From the NCBI RefSeq assembly GCF_905475395.1, contig NC_058338.1:9252935-9316934 (forward strand): a stretch of 64,000 bases of DNA, written 5' to 3'. The position numbers and the translations under genes are program-made. This document shows positions 47,531-59,394 of the stretch, piece after piece. Under the pieces are notes generated by a model. The model was not told the DNA's origin. It worked only from the letters and a program-made list of their open reading frames with translations, and did not search any database. The stretch's first letter is position 1, and every line of letters begins with the position of its first letter. This DNA is from Chrysoperla carnea (lineage: Eukaryota; Arthropoda; Insecta; Neuroptera; Chrysopidae).

Positions 47531-49197
47531 TCCGTCCAAACTTCCCATATTTAGGTTTAACTGATAAAGATGTAAGTATGAATGTTGAAAATGAAAAATT
47601 GAAAATGCATATCATAGCGAAAGGCGACAACCGCTTACATTAATCTTGTAGGAATAGCTGGTAAATGCATTTTACAAGCGAAACAAACTTCCGTACTTAT
47701 ACGAATCTTCAAGACGGCGGGCGCCTGGAGTATACAATAATGTAGGCAGTGTATATTTTATATTCAGCACAACTTCCGTTAAAATTAACATATAAAACAA
47801 AGTATCCTAAGTGCTTGTAAGAATTTTCATAAATATAAAATATTTTAGTTTTATTAAAATTTGAAGCTACCCAACAGCGATCCTATATTATAAAGTAAAC
47901 TTAATCAAAATATGTCTTTATTTGAGGATTTATTTAAAAAAATAATATACCTTTTATTTGGCAAACATTATTAAATTTTTTTTCTATATATGTCTTCCTA
48001 TTAGTTTTTCCAAATTTCAAAATTCCAACTTGATAGTCAATTATAATTATAATAAGAAAAAGCTAGTCAAAATTTATCATTCCTGTTTGTTATTGCTTTT
48101 CGTGAAAATCTAGGTTAAAGTAACTAGTTTAAGACGGATTATTTGACTCTAGAAAATGACAAGCTTCGCAAAAAACTACAAAGATTATATGAAAAAGGTA
48201 AAAACCATCTTAAGGTGATTGTAATCCTACAGTATTGTAAAAAAGTTTTGATTTATTGCACGGTACATACATATAAACCAAATACATGCTTTGTAGTCAA
48301 GTAATGAGTGATTTTTAGCTTTACAATACCACGCAGCTACAAAAATATATAATATATTTTGTGCAAGTGATTCTTATAAATTTGATAATATTGATATCGC
48401 TCTTCAATCATCAATACATTAACTATAGTTATATCTGTTCATCAAATGATGGATCTTCGATGAACTCATAATTAAATTAAAATTTTGTTTTTATATCATC
48501 GACAACCTTATATTTTTATGGTATTTTTATAAACTACAAGATTGTCTAAATACTTTAGATAGTTTTTTTTTCACCTCTAGATTTTTTGGTATAGAATTAT
48601 CCAATTGAAAAGGATAGCCTATATGATTCATCATTTTTTCAGTCAAATTTGAACGAATAAATAATAATAAAAAGCCCGAAAAACTAAGAACTTTTTGTGA
48701 TTTTTGGAAACTTTGTTAATCAAGAAATGTATTTATAAAGTTTTATTGAAATTTCTAGTTATTCAATCCTTGCATATCTCCTTAAACATGGATTATATGA
48801 AAAGATTACATATATTAACAAGAAAATATTCTTTCGTGTATACAAATAATTGCGACATATAGAAATCCGACACTCCATACTATCACTTCATTTTACCCCA
48901 AAAAAAAGCTTTTATCCAATATCAAATTACTTTTAAGAGAAAATATAACATGTATTTACTGTAACATGTATTTACTTCAACATCGCATCGATGATATGTG
49001 AAAGGAAATAAGGTGTTCTAGGTATGAGTATTGGGAGCCAGATAAATAACTTTATGTTATGTAAATTACTATATCGAGCAATTTGAGTAAAATTTATTGG
49101 AACTATGTTCCTTATCGAACGTTATCGTTCTGACTTGTTTGCGGGCTGGTGGTTCAAAAGTGGTTCAAAAAAGGAGGAGGTCTATCGAGTTTAATGA

Positions 49198-50275
49198 TTG
49201 AATGCAGAGTTTCTGGGATATCCTAATATTTGGATCGATTTTAGTCCGTATCTCAAAACCTATTCGACCAGTCAACAAATGCACCCGATTTTTGTACTTT
49301 TTGGGTCAAAATTACCTAATATACTGAGTTTTATCGAAATTGGAGATAAAAAAAATTTTTCGATTTTTTGCAATTTTTTTAAGGGGTACCCCTTTGAAAA
49401 AATCGAGAAAATCGGAAAAAAATTTTTGTTTTAGAATTTGATGAAAGTCGGTAGATGGGGTAATTTTGATCCAAAAAGTATAAAAATCAGGTTAATTTAA
49501 TGATTGGATGCAGAGTTTTTGAAATATCGCAATATTTGGGTCGATTTTAGTCCGTATCTCGAAATCAATTCGACCAGTCAACAAATGCACCAGATTTTTG
49601 TATTTTTTGGGTCAAAATTACCTTATATACTGAGTTTTATCGAAATTGGAGATAACAAAAATTTTTCGATTTTTTGCAATTTTTTTAAGGGGTACCCCTT
49701 TGAAAAAATCGAGAAAATCGGAAAAAAATTTTTGTTTTGGAATTTGATGACAGTCGGTAGATGGGGTAATTTTGATCCAAAAAGTATAAAAATCAGGTTA
49801 ATTTAATGATTGGATGCAGAGTTTTTGAAATATCGCAATATTTGGGTCGATTTTAGTCCGTATCTCGAAAACTATTCGACCAGTCAACAAATGCACCCGA
49901 TTTTTGTATTTTTTGGGTCAAAATTACCTTATAAACTGAGTTTTATCGAAATTGGAGATTAAAAAATTTTTTCGATTTTTTGCAATTTTTTTAAAGGGTA
50001 CCCCTTTAAAAAAATCGAGAAAATCAGAAAAAAAAATTTTTTTGTAATTTAGTGAAACTCAGTGGAAGAGAGTAATTTTTTATCCAAAAAGTATAAAAAT
50101 CAGGTTAATTTAATGATTGAATACAGAGTTTCTGAGATATCGCAATATTTGGATCGATTTTAGCCCGAAAAAAATTTTTGTTTTGGAATTTAATGAAACT
50201 CAGTGGATGGGGTAATTTTTATCCAAAAAGTATAAAAATCAGGATAAATTTAATGATTGGACCTATAGAAAGTTA
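49198..50275. repeat. 306-bp satellite array, about 3.5 units
   Basis: The landmark cagag falls at about 49205, 49511, 49816 and 50123, giving periods of 305-307 bp. Each full unit carries gtccgtatctc, ttgggtcaaaattacct, and aaggggtacccctttg (with one change in the third). The last unit has an internal deletion. The same box and period occur at 25201-25778. Confidence 0.9.
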
Positions 50276-50641
50276 CAATGTCAGACAGTAACATGGGCAA
50301 ACTACGTTGAATAATACGTTTCTACATTGTTTGTATATTAATTTCTTATATAAACTTCCCCAATTTACAAGCGGTTTAAATTTTTTACATTTGTATATAA
50401 AAACAGTGTGACATTTATTTTATAGTTTATGAGTTCATTAACAATTCCCTTTGATATATTTGCATGTTTTTGTAAATGATAAAGAGACGTGAATATAAAA
50501 ACAAGATATAAAAGACTTTTTTATTATTTTCACTTAAATATTTGATTTAGGACTTCATAAAAGGTCTATATTTCTGTTTTTAAATAGGTCTAGGTTAATG
50601 AAATGGATGTTCGTTGATACTGCTTGTAAAAGCGTATTAAG

Positions 50642-50767
50642 GTACACTCACTGTCAAAAAAAGTGCCACAGTTAAAACATTCTAAGCGTACTCATCATAT
50701 GTTATGTTATAATAGTAACACTTAGAATGTTTTAAAACGAGCATTTTTTGTGACATTGAGTATACAT
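50642..50767. mobile_element. Short TIR element, ~50-bp arms
   Basis: The left arm (gtacactcactgtcaaaaaa, then taaaacattctaag) pairs in inverse with the right arm (cttagaatgttttaaaac, then gtgacattgagtatac). Only about 25 bp separate the arms. No ORF. Confidence 0.65.
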
Positions 50768-50995
50768 ATAGTGTTATTCAATAAAAAACCGCTCAAGTGA
50801 GAGTTTACAGTTTCGTACTTTTTTTTCTTTTACACAAGTATTTGCGATGGTACAAAATCTTTTGTATGCGAGTCTGACTCGAACTTGACCAAATTATGAA
50901 ATAAAAATGTACACGTCGCTTTTCACACACACACATACCCCCCCCCCCCGCCCAAAAGATAAATTGAGTTGATTGATGATTTTTAAACGTTACCT

Positions 50996-51603
50996 ATACA
51001 ATTTCCTTGGCTCCCAATCAAGAAAAGCTTGCGAGGATGTCATATACCAAGAAGGTCTTAACAGATTAGGAGATAATCTGAAAAACCAACAATTAAAGGC
51101 ATGGACCAGCTACGAGGGAGGGCGAATCACCAAAAGCCTGTTGGGTGAAGGAAACTCGCTCGGAAACAGAGCCGAGGAGATCTTGAAACTCAACAGAGCT
51201 GATATTATAGTCATCGTAGAGTTACTCACAGGGCATGATAACTTGAACAAGTTCCAACATCAGATTGGAAAAAGACAATCTCCCGCGTGTGACAGATGCG
51301 GAGAAAATTCAGAAGAAACATCGATCCACTTTCTCTGTTACTGCCCGGCGCTCATACAGCAGCGAAGGAAACGGTTTGGTTCGGCCATAGTCGAACCATA
51401 AGAAATTAGGAAACTCAGCGCTAGGCAAATCCTGGGTTTCAGTTCATCAGTTGGTTATAATAGCCACTGAAAAGCGTAGCGGGGATAGAGTACAAGGGTC
51501 TATTTGGCTAGGTGCTCTGAACCATTACTTCGAGGCGCGATGCTCGAGCATGGCCCGCTAACCTCCATACCATACCATACCATATACCATACAATTTCCT
51601 TGG
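50996..51603 (+). mobile_element. 5'-truncated LINE copy with 15-bp target-site duplication
   Basis: The 15-bp sequence atacaatttccttgg occurs exactly at 50996-51010 and 51589-51603. Between them lie an open C-terminal retrotransposon reading frame (stop at 51401), a 3' UTR and a (CCATA)n-type tail. Exact duplication, 5' truncation and an intact frame are the signature of a recent target-primed insertion. Confidence 0.85.
51013..51401 (+). pseudogene. C-terminal fragment of non-LTR retrotransposon ORF2
   Basis: The frame carries CDRCGENSEETSIHFLCYCP, a C-x2-C-x8-H-x4-C zinc knuckle followed by ALIQQRRKRFG. This is the usual tail of ORF2 after the RNase H domain in R1/jockey-type elements. 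The upstream part (AWTSYEGGRITKSLL) fits the preceding region. No reverse-transcriptase domain is present because the copy is 5'-truncated. The apparent start codon at 50973 lies outside the insertion. Confidence 0.75.
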
Positions 51604-51796
51604 GTAAGCATGCAAATCACTTTTCGAATATTTTTGAATTAAAAATCTGAATAAGATCCCAATGATAGGGATCTGTAGCTTGTGTTTATAATGTTCAATG
51701 GTAATTTTTTATTAAATTTTGTGAGTGTGTATAAAAAAAGTGTAAACTAATGTTAAACAAAAGTTATACAATGAATAATATTTTGAAAAGCTTTAC

Positions 51797-51826
51797 CAAA
51801 TTTGACGGTGGATATTGATCATTTAC
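51797..51826 (-). other. Possible 30-bp microexon (minus strand)
   Basis: A strong acceptor (tttttatttatttttgtttcag) precedes 30 bp encoding VNDQYPPSNL, followed by a donor-like gtaaag. It could be an upstream exon of the Gln-rich gene or chance. There is no frame partner to test against. Confidence 0.2.
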
Positions 51827-52844
51827 CTGAAACAAAAATAAATAAAAATTAGTTCACTAAAATAGTGACACTAAAAACAGTGGACTAAGCAAAGAAAATT
51901 TGGAAGTTATTTCTTCAAAACCTATTATGGAGTTCCACAAAGTAAAGCTCTCTACAATCAATTATTGACTAATCTTAAAAACTGTATAATTCGCTGAATA
52001 CTTACGCTCGGGGTGTTGTATACAAGTGATACAAGGATAAAACACAAGGGCGTCGCCAGCCGATGGCAAATAGTGGGAGCAAGTTCATTTATCGAGAATA
52101 GGAAAAGTGTGAATTCTATAAGTATGTTCAAGTAAAAACATAGGAGAAAAAACCCAAAATTTATTTGCACTTTGAAATTCGACTTATTTAACAATAAATT
52201 TATCTGAAAACGGGCGTGAATCTAGAGTTTAAATTCGGGCGTTGTTGTTTCACACGTTTTCATATTTTCCAGCTTATTTATTCGAATCTTTTGGGATACT
52301 CACTCTTTATATTACATTGTAATTTTAAACAGAGTATTCACGATTCATGCTAAAATATAGAAGTTCCGTTTCCTTCATGATTTCCTCATAATGTATGTTA
52401 AGGTTAAATTTTTGTTTTGCTATGAAATTCATGAAGTTATTTGAACAAAAGTAAGTAATTAATTTACAACAAAAAATCAACAATAACACATTTTATTATT
52501 GCAACTAAACTGTCCTTAAACTTTTGAACTGAATAAAATGCAAAAAAACAATGATACTTCTAACTATAATAATTAACAATAACGCTAGAAATAGGAAATC
52601 ATTTATAAATTCTGTTTCCGAAATGAAACTGATAAAACATTACATGTTTCTACTTGAAATACTCACATGTAGTTATTATTCATAATAATACAAAGAGTTT
52701 GCGAAAAAATGATTGTTAAATATTAAAAAATTTAGTTCACTACCGTGCTCATACATCCTTAATTAGTCGAGCACAACGGTTTTTTTTTTGTTTTCAAAAA
52801 TGTATTAAGATCATCGCGAATTTTTTAGTTTTTTCGAGCACAAA

Positions 52845-52985
52845 CCTCTAAGATCGCACGTAAAACATAGCTAAGAACACTCTACGTTAAATTACCTTTC
52901 AAATGAAACCAAAAAAATTAAAATTGGTTTATCCGTTTAGGCACTACGATGCCACCCCTTTTTTGAATTCGGGGGTTAATAAAAC
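52845..52985 (-). repeat. GGGGGTTAA-family repeat with internal deletion
   Basis: Contains aagaacactctacgttaaat, tacctttcaaatgaaacc, cactacgatgccacc and then directly the end ttttttgaattcgggggtta. The microsatellite core (cagacaga) present in other copies is missing. It ends only about 30 bp from the stop codon of the next gene. Confidence 0.65.
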
Positions 52986-53013
52986 AAAAGTTGTAATTAT
53001 TGTATTTTCAATT

Positions 53014-54205
53014 TTATTGATTTATTGTGTCATTTTTGGTAGACATAAAAGAATAATCGGACAAAAAGTTAATGTATTTTCTCAATCGATAATCTTGTGT
53101 TTGTTTCGCCAACCACTCAAACATATGTATTAAAAACTTTTGAAAATAATCGAGAAAATGCTCAGGTTGAGGATACTTTTGCAAATCAACATTTTCCAAA
53201 TACCATTGAAATAAATTCTTTAACATATCTTCAAAATATGTTATAACAAAATCTTCCGATTCAGATGGCTTAGATTGCCGATCAATTGCAATTGGAACAC
53301 ATTCTTGTTTTTGATTTCGGCAATAATTTGATTCACATTCGCAACCTGGTGTTATAACTTTTATGCAAGGGTATTGGTTGTGACATTGCTGATTACACAT
53401 TCCATTGCTGGCGGTAAACTTCTCATTGGAGCGTAAAGGACACTCTAAAATAAATTATTGTTAATTTTCAATGTTCATTTTATGTGGTATTTGTTGAAAG
53501 CAGAATGGAGCTGCCACTTGTGATAGCCGATATAACAGCTATTCAAGACGTTTATCGCTTTCAAGGCCTCTATTAGCAACATTGTTTGGGCTATTAAGAC
53601 GATTGAATCACGACTATTGCAGGAGGTGTTACAGTGAGGAGAAGGAAGAAACGACGCCTCACCTTCTTTGTCACTGCCCAGCTCTTGTCATGAAGAGAAC
53701 TTACTTGAGCCAACCTTTCTTTGATGACCTCTCCGACCTTCAGTCCGTTGACGGCAAAGCACTCTTGGTTCAAAGAATAGTGGCCGGAGATGAACCAATC
53801 CTTTTTCGGTCTCATACAATGGGCCCTATGGTATAAGTGTGCCCTATCCCAGTACAGCCACTCTAACCGTTACCTAATTTAACCTACTGATGTACTATTT
53901 TTACTTATTATTTCCTTCCTAAGTCATCCCGTTTAGACGAAAATAGGCACTTCGAATGAAACCTCGCCGCCTAAATAACATTAAGTAGTTTATGTAAGAG
54001 CCCATGGAGACTTAAAAGATTCTGGCCTGTTGCACGAAGAACAAAAAATAAAAAGTTGATTTTAATAAAATTGATGCTTACTTTCTTGAAGACATTTCTC
54101 AATTTCGTCAGCGTAAAAACATTCTGTTGGACGATGAATTATTACATCAGAATTTGTACAATTTATCAAAAATAAAATGTATAAAAAATATATTATAAAT
54201 AACAT
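53014..54205 (-). CDS. Secreted TIL-domain protein with short spacer and novel C-terminal domain
   Basis: Two exons, 54205-54082 and 53444-53014, GT-AG with phase 1, give 184 residues. Residues 1-19 are a hydrophobic signal peptide (MLFIIYFLYILFLINC). A ten-cysteine module spans C29 to about 92; its core from C43 fits a trypsin-inhibitor-like (TIL) domain (CPLRSNEKF, GMCNQQC, TPGCECESNYC, ECVP). After about 20 residues comes a 68-residue C-terminal domain, 107-174, with YFEDMLKNLFQWYLENV and YPQPEHFLDYF. The same end domains and the same intron position occur in the next gene upstream at 54.5-58.2 kb, so the two are paralogues. TIL domains often inhibit serine proteases, but no reactive site can be assigned with certainty. 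The stop codon overlaps an AATAAA motif (53013-53018 on the minus strand). A LINE fragment sits in the intron. Confidence 0.85.
53490..54050 (+). pseudogene. LINE C-terminal fragment in the intron of the short TIL gene
   Basis: On the strand opposite the gene, a frame ending at 53836 has CRRCYSEEKEETTPHLLCHC followed by PALVMKR, the zinc-knuckle tail of non-LTR ORF2. A 3' UTR-like stretch follows to about 54050 (ggcctgttgcacgaagaac and an A-rich end). The copy is 5'-truncated. No clear target-site duplication was found. Confidence 0.65.
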
Positions 54206-54412
54206 TTTATAAGTCGAGACGTTCGACTTGTTTAGTTTGTTTAAGAAAAATCAAAATTTACTAAAAATGTTTTCAAAAAATTTATCTTATTTATTGTAAT
54301 GCTAAGTATTTTAAAAATTGTTTCGATAGTGGTTCTAATTAGTTAAAAATTGTCAAAAATCTAACAAAATATAAATAAACAAATACAAAATAACAAAATA
54401 AAAATCAATAAT

Positions 54413-54418
54413 TTTATT
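54413..54418 (-). promoter_or_regulatory. Polyadenylation signal of the long TIL gene
   Basis: AATAAA on the minus strand, about 107 bp downstream of the stop codon at 54525, a normal spacing for an insect 3' UTR. Confidence 0.5.
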
Positions 54419-54524
54419 GATAAGTTATACAAACTAATACAAAATTATTAATTTTCGTTGGTTCATCTGGTTATCAGACCTCTTGGACCATATTCAGATG
54501 GCATAAATTTTTGTGTTTGTGAGA

Positions 54525-57500
54525 TCAAAAAGAAAATTTCTTTAAAAGTTTGGTGTATTTGAGCCATCGAGGATCTTTTGTTTTGTGATGCCGCCATTTA
54601 AATAAAGCAATTAAATTGGTTTTAACATAATTAAGAAAATGTCTTGGCTGGAGATACTCTTGTGCATTAACGTTTCTCGTATACCAATCTAATAAATCTT
54701 GATATACGCCTTTAAAATAGTCAACCAAAGAACCTTGGGACTTTGAATTATTACCTAAATGTCCCTTGTTTGGCTTAATATTACCCGAGAAGGTGGCACT
54801 CGGTTTTTTCCCACTAGAAATGAAATTATTTCCACCTGAGTAATCTGGCTTCATACCATATGGGTAAGGTCGTCCGCCAGTTGGAGCAATACTACCCATG
54901 CTGGGGTAAGATAAAATTGGCCTTGTTGGTTTCAAACCTGGGGGGCCTATCACTGGTCTAAGACTATTCTGAAAGATGCCAGTCGGTTTTCTACCACTTG
55001 AGACACTACCAAACCCAGCATGATTGGCACCTGGTTTACCATTATGTGTGTGACCACTGCCTAGATGATGAATATGATCAATATGTATTCCAAAAACACC
55101 TGTTTGCAAGCCTCCCGGACTGTTCAGGATCGGTCTTCCAATATTTGAAAAATAATTACCCGGTATTGCAACTCCAGGCCTAGAAGTCCAAGTATTATAA
55201 TGACCTTTATATGGTTTAAACCCAGGATTAAAGTGACCTTTAGATGGTTTACCTATATTTGAAGGTTTATTAAATGGCTTTATAGCATAAGGGAAATGAA
55301 GATGTATATTTACTGGATTATCTTTTGAAGCATGATCATTGGGAAGTCCACCAGTTGAAAACCCATTGGTTGGGAAGTTTCCTAATGGTAAACCACCTGT
55401 TTGGAGACTACTCAATAGTAAAGTACTATTTGGCACTTTTTTACCGGGTAAAGCTGTTAACAAAGGATACCACCCGAGAATACCAAAACCGTCTAACCTA
55501 GGTTGATTTACATTGATTTGTTTATCATTCGGTTTATGACTATCTTTGGCTTGTTCAAGTTCAGGCACTGGCGGCGTAATCCAATCTACCATCGCCTGTG
55601 GCGATGAATCTGGATAATCTATTGAATTGTGACCTTCTGGGCGATTAATAAGCGGTGAAGATGGTATATTTGTATTATCTATTGGGTATAAAGAGGACGA
55701 ATAGTTCATTATCGGACCTGGTTGGATATTGCTCGGTTGATTAATTAAGTAATAACTCTCGTTTTGCATATCAATATTTGACTCAACCAGGTAATTACTT
55801 GCTACTTGGGAACTAACGTTTTTTACACCTTCAGAATAAATTTCGTCATCCTGATCACCAGACAATATGCTTTTATTTTCGTTATCATTTTGAATATTTT
55901 CCATAATTTTCGAAATTGAATCTCCAGTTGATACCTCTGGAAGACTCATGGATTGATTACCATCTAATTCCACCTGACTCATTTGAATTGAATTTGTTGG
56001 TGTTTGATTAACAACATTTATATCATTACCTTGTTGACCATCTTCCGTTTCATTAATAACCTGCTGATCTTCTTCCAGTTGGAGATTACTTGCTTGATTA
56101 ATTAAGTAATTACTCTCGTTTTGCGTATGCATATTTTGTTCACCCAAGTTATTGCCCTCTAATTTTGTACTAACGTTTTGCACACCTTCTGAAACAATTT
56201 TATCAACCTGATCACCAATGGAAATGATTTCGTGTTCGTCTTCACTTTGATGAAATTCCATATTTGCAGAAATCGATTCTTCAATCGATGCCCCTGGAAG
56301 GCTTACAGATTGATTATCTTTATTCAATTGAACTGAATCTATTAACTCAACATACCCCGGTTGATCAACACCATTCATATCATCGCCTCGTTGGCCACCT
56401 TCCGTTTCATTAATAACCTGCTGATCTTGTTCCAGTTGGAGATTGCTTGGTTGATTAATGAAGGAATTACTCTCGTTTTGCGTATGATTATTTTGTTCAC
56501 CCAAGTTATTGCCCTGTAATTGTGTACTAACGTTTTTTACACCTTCTGAATGATTACCAATAGATTGAAGTTTTTCCAAACTTTCAGAAATCGATTCTTC
56601 AATCGATGCCTCTGGAAGACTTATAGATTGATTACCTTCTAGCTGATTACCCCATGATTCCACTTTACTCAATTGAATTGAATTTGTTAACACCGTTTCA
56701 TTAATAACCTGTTGACCTTCTTCCAGTTCAACAACAGCCTGTTTTCCTTGTCCATGTTGCTCCTCTCCCGATTCATAATCATCTTCTTCACTACTTTCTG
56801 GTTGTTCTTCTTCGGGTTGATCATTTTGCGAAATGGGTGCATTAGGCACATCTGGAACACTTAGTTTATTTAGGCAATCATTTGGAAAATCTGGAACACA
56901 TAACTCTATTATTGGTTCACTATTGTTTGGATCATTAGTCGTCCGATCCCTCAAATCAAGATTATTGTCTTCTTCAAAATTAATTAGATCGGGAGATTCT
57001 GGCCTTTGCTGAATGAATAAAGGAATTACCTTTTGTGCGGTATTTTCTTTTAAACTATACATAGATTGTACTGGTCTAATGATGTCGCCTTCATTGTTGA
57101 TAGAATAGTGGTTATTTTTGTTGTTAATTTCAATAATATTCCTCAGAAACTTCATAAAATCACCATGCGAATAATAACCCCTTTTGGTATCATAACTTAA
57201 GTAATCCGTATTAATAACACCAGCATTTTTTAGATAATCTATATTTCGAAAATTGTTTCTCTCGTATCCTGTGTTTGATTTTCTATGATTTGGAAATCTG
57301 TTACGCCAATAATTACTAAGGCCAATTTTCGAGTAAACTAAATTCTCAAAAGCATCAATTGAAATACAATTTTGTTGTCTATTTCGGCAGTAATTTGGTT
57401 TACATTCGCAACCAGGAGTTGGGATTTTTATACAACGAGATATGTATCCACACTGAAGATTACACATGCCATTGGAGGGAGTATACCGTTCATTGGGACG

Positions 57501-58218
57501 TAATGCACATTCTAGAACAAAAGGATTAATTTTCATATATTAATCTAAATTGGATCATTTCATTAGGATGTAGGAGTAGTCTAAGAGGTGAAAAGAGTGG
57601 TCACCATAATAAGAACCAAAATATTCTTTGTTACTACAGTTGAACTTCGATGACTCGAACCACGGTATGTCGTAGTCCTCAATAGATCGAAATAAATGCC
57701 ATTCCCTTCCGCTGAACCTCTAAAAATATAAATGTAATAGAACCTATCTTACAAAAAAAACCGAAGAATCTTCAAAATCACTGGGACACACAAATATGCA
57801 AATATGTTTACTTCGCTAATATGTTATATGTTTCAAATTTTTAAACATGCTACATTTTTCCCCTTATTACCATGATTTTCTAAATAGAAAGGAAAATTAA
57901 CTTTTGTGTTTCTATTCATGGACGAACCGACGAACCGAGTGGAGTCTTAGGCCAAATACGCTCATTAACGAATTTATATGCCCGACAAAATAATATCGAT
58001 TCAAATGAAAGCATTAAATACCTACACCAGATCCCGAATACTATTTAGAATGTGTAATTCTCAATATAATTTACCAAAAAAATCAAAAATATTTACTTAC
58101 GTTGTTCAAGACATTGTGTATCAATTGAAGAACATTGTGGCAAATGATACAAAACATCATAAGCTTTAGTAAAATCGTACAAAATTAATATAAAATATAA
58201 ACCTATTAGGCGTAACAT
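54525..58218 (-). CDS. Large secreted TIL-domain protein with 880-residue low-complexity spacer
   Basis: Exons 58218-58101 and 57511-54525 (GT-AG, phase 1) give 1034 residues. The internal ATG at 57536 is intronic and is not the start. Residues 1-19 are a signal peptide (MLRLIGLYFILILYDFTKA). A ten-cysteine module runs from C29 to about 84 with a TIL-like core (CALRPNERY, GMCNLQC, TPGCECKPNYC). A long spacer follows: acidic Gln/Asn/Ser sequence with about three diverged ~130-residue repeats (landmarks QQVINET, SLPEASIEESIS, EGVKNVS, HTQNESN) rich in N-glycosylation sequons, then a Gly/Pro/Asn/His-rich, collagen- or silk-like part (about 690-950). The last 70 residues are the C-terminal domain (DWYTRNV, YLQPRHFLNY) shared with the 184-residue paralogue. 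Likely an extracellular matrix, coat or silk-type protein; the role is not established. Confidence 0.88.
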
Positions 58219-59394
58219 ATTTTGTAAAAATTTTTAATTCTTGCAATAACCATCTTTTAAAATTATTAATTATTATATTTTTTGATAAAAATATTTTATC
58301 AAAATTCGATAATCAGATAAAATGATCGAAAACAAAAATAAATGTTGATGTTATTTTAACTAGTATTAATTAGTGCAGGGCACGTAATTAGAATTTCAAT
58401 GTAAATTTCAAAAGAAATCAATTTCTTATATGGGATGGACCGTTTTAATCTATTAAGGCTAATTATAGGCTGGGTCAGTGATTCCCAAAGAGTCGACAAT
58501 GGCCTACAAGGGAGCCATTCGAACGAAAAAAGAATTGGGGGTCTGTTAAATGTAAACAGGAATTTACGATAGTCGATCTCATTTAAGCAAGTTTCGATAA
58601 TTTTCACCAATTAAATCAATTCACAATCAATTATTGTTTTATGATAGTCTCCTCTAAATTCTAAAGTGATAACTACTAATTTAAGGAATTTGGTAGCTCT
58701 GTGAATTGATAAATCTTTCTATTTTTCCCACAGCCACATGTCCCGAATCACGCCTCAGATCGAAATTTGGTAAAGAGCTTTTCCATTTGTCTTGATAAGC
58801 TTAATTTACTGGTATAATTTTCTGCTATCAATAAAGAACAGCCTGTATATCTATGGTTAAAAATATACCAATAAGGAACTAAAGTATTCAAACTTCGCCA
58901 CTGTACCCATCGGTTTGACCCAACCATTATTTTTTTTACAAATGTATATCATATACCAATCAATAGAATACAAATTTCTAGTTATTGTGAGAACGAAAAG
59001 AAAATTTATTCAATATAAATAAAATTTAAATAATATTTATAATAACAATTTAAATTTATCTTATCAAATTTAAAATTACCTATAATTCTCCTCAAAAATG
59101 GAATATGTGTGTACACTAAGAAAGGATTCTTCGAAATTCGTCCCTTACGAGGTTAAAATAAGGATTGAAAGTTTGTTTTTTCATTCTCTAATTCATTCTT
59201 TAAGGGGTAAATAGAGTAAGAAAGTTTATATGGACCTCCGTCTTTTTTAAATACTTGTATGAATTTAAAATTGAAGGAAGAATTGTAGCAAAGCGTGGGG
59301 GGGGGGGGGTTAACTGCTAGTGTATTACAACGCAGTCAGTGAAAACGCTTAGATTTAATAACTAAGAAATTGTCAGTCAGGTAATGGGGGGCCG
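58219..59394. other. Intergenic, nothing recognised
   Basis: This stretch separates two same-strand secreted-protein genes. It holds a short repeat piece near 58760-58850 shared with about 43010-43085 and an uninterrupted G run near 59300-59312. No TATA box is obvious upstream of 58218. Confidence 0.45.

Larger units (their letters stand above)
39096..50990. other. Repeat-rich interval, no complete gene seen
   Basis: This may be intron or 5' flank of the Gln-rich gene, since its first exons were not found. Short frames here show no domain. Contents that can be named are listed separately: TIR elements, a LINE relic at 43.7 kb, a perfect hairpin at 46.3 kb, a SINE fragment at 47.2 kb and a satellite array at 49.2 kb. 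Stretches such as 40.0-40.9, 45.3-46.3 and 47.6-49.1 kb hold nothing I recognise. Confidence 0.45.

Noticed and set aside
49198-49806. Two similar open frames of 78 and 100 residues as a duplicated gene
   Set aside because: Their similarity comes from the 306-bp satellite unit. The frame is broken in the third unit and there is no codon-level constraint.
51925-51965. Reverse transcriptase GVPQ motif (ggagttccacaaagtaaagc), also seen near 46590-46625
   Set aside because: Only about 35 bp can be aligned, with no flanking reverse-transcriptase sequence, so it is too short to call an element.
57512-57536. ATG at 57536 as start of the long TIL protein
   Set aside because: It is in the intron, just upstream of an acceptor (ttttgttctag). 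The true start with a signal peptide is at 58218 and the phase fits.
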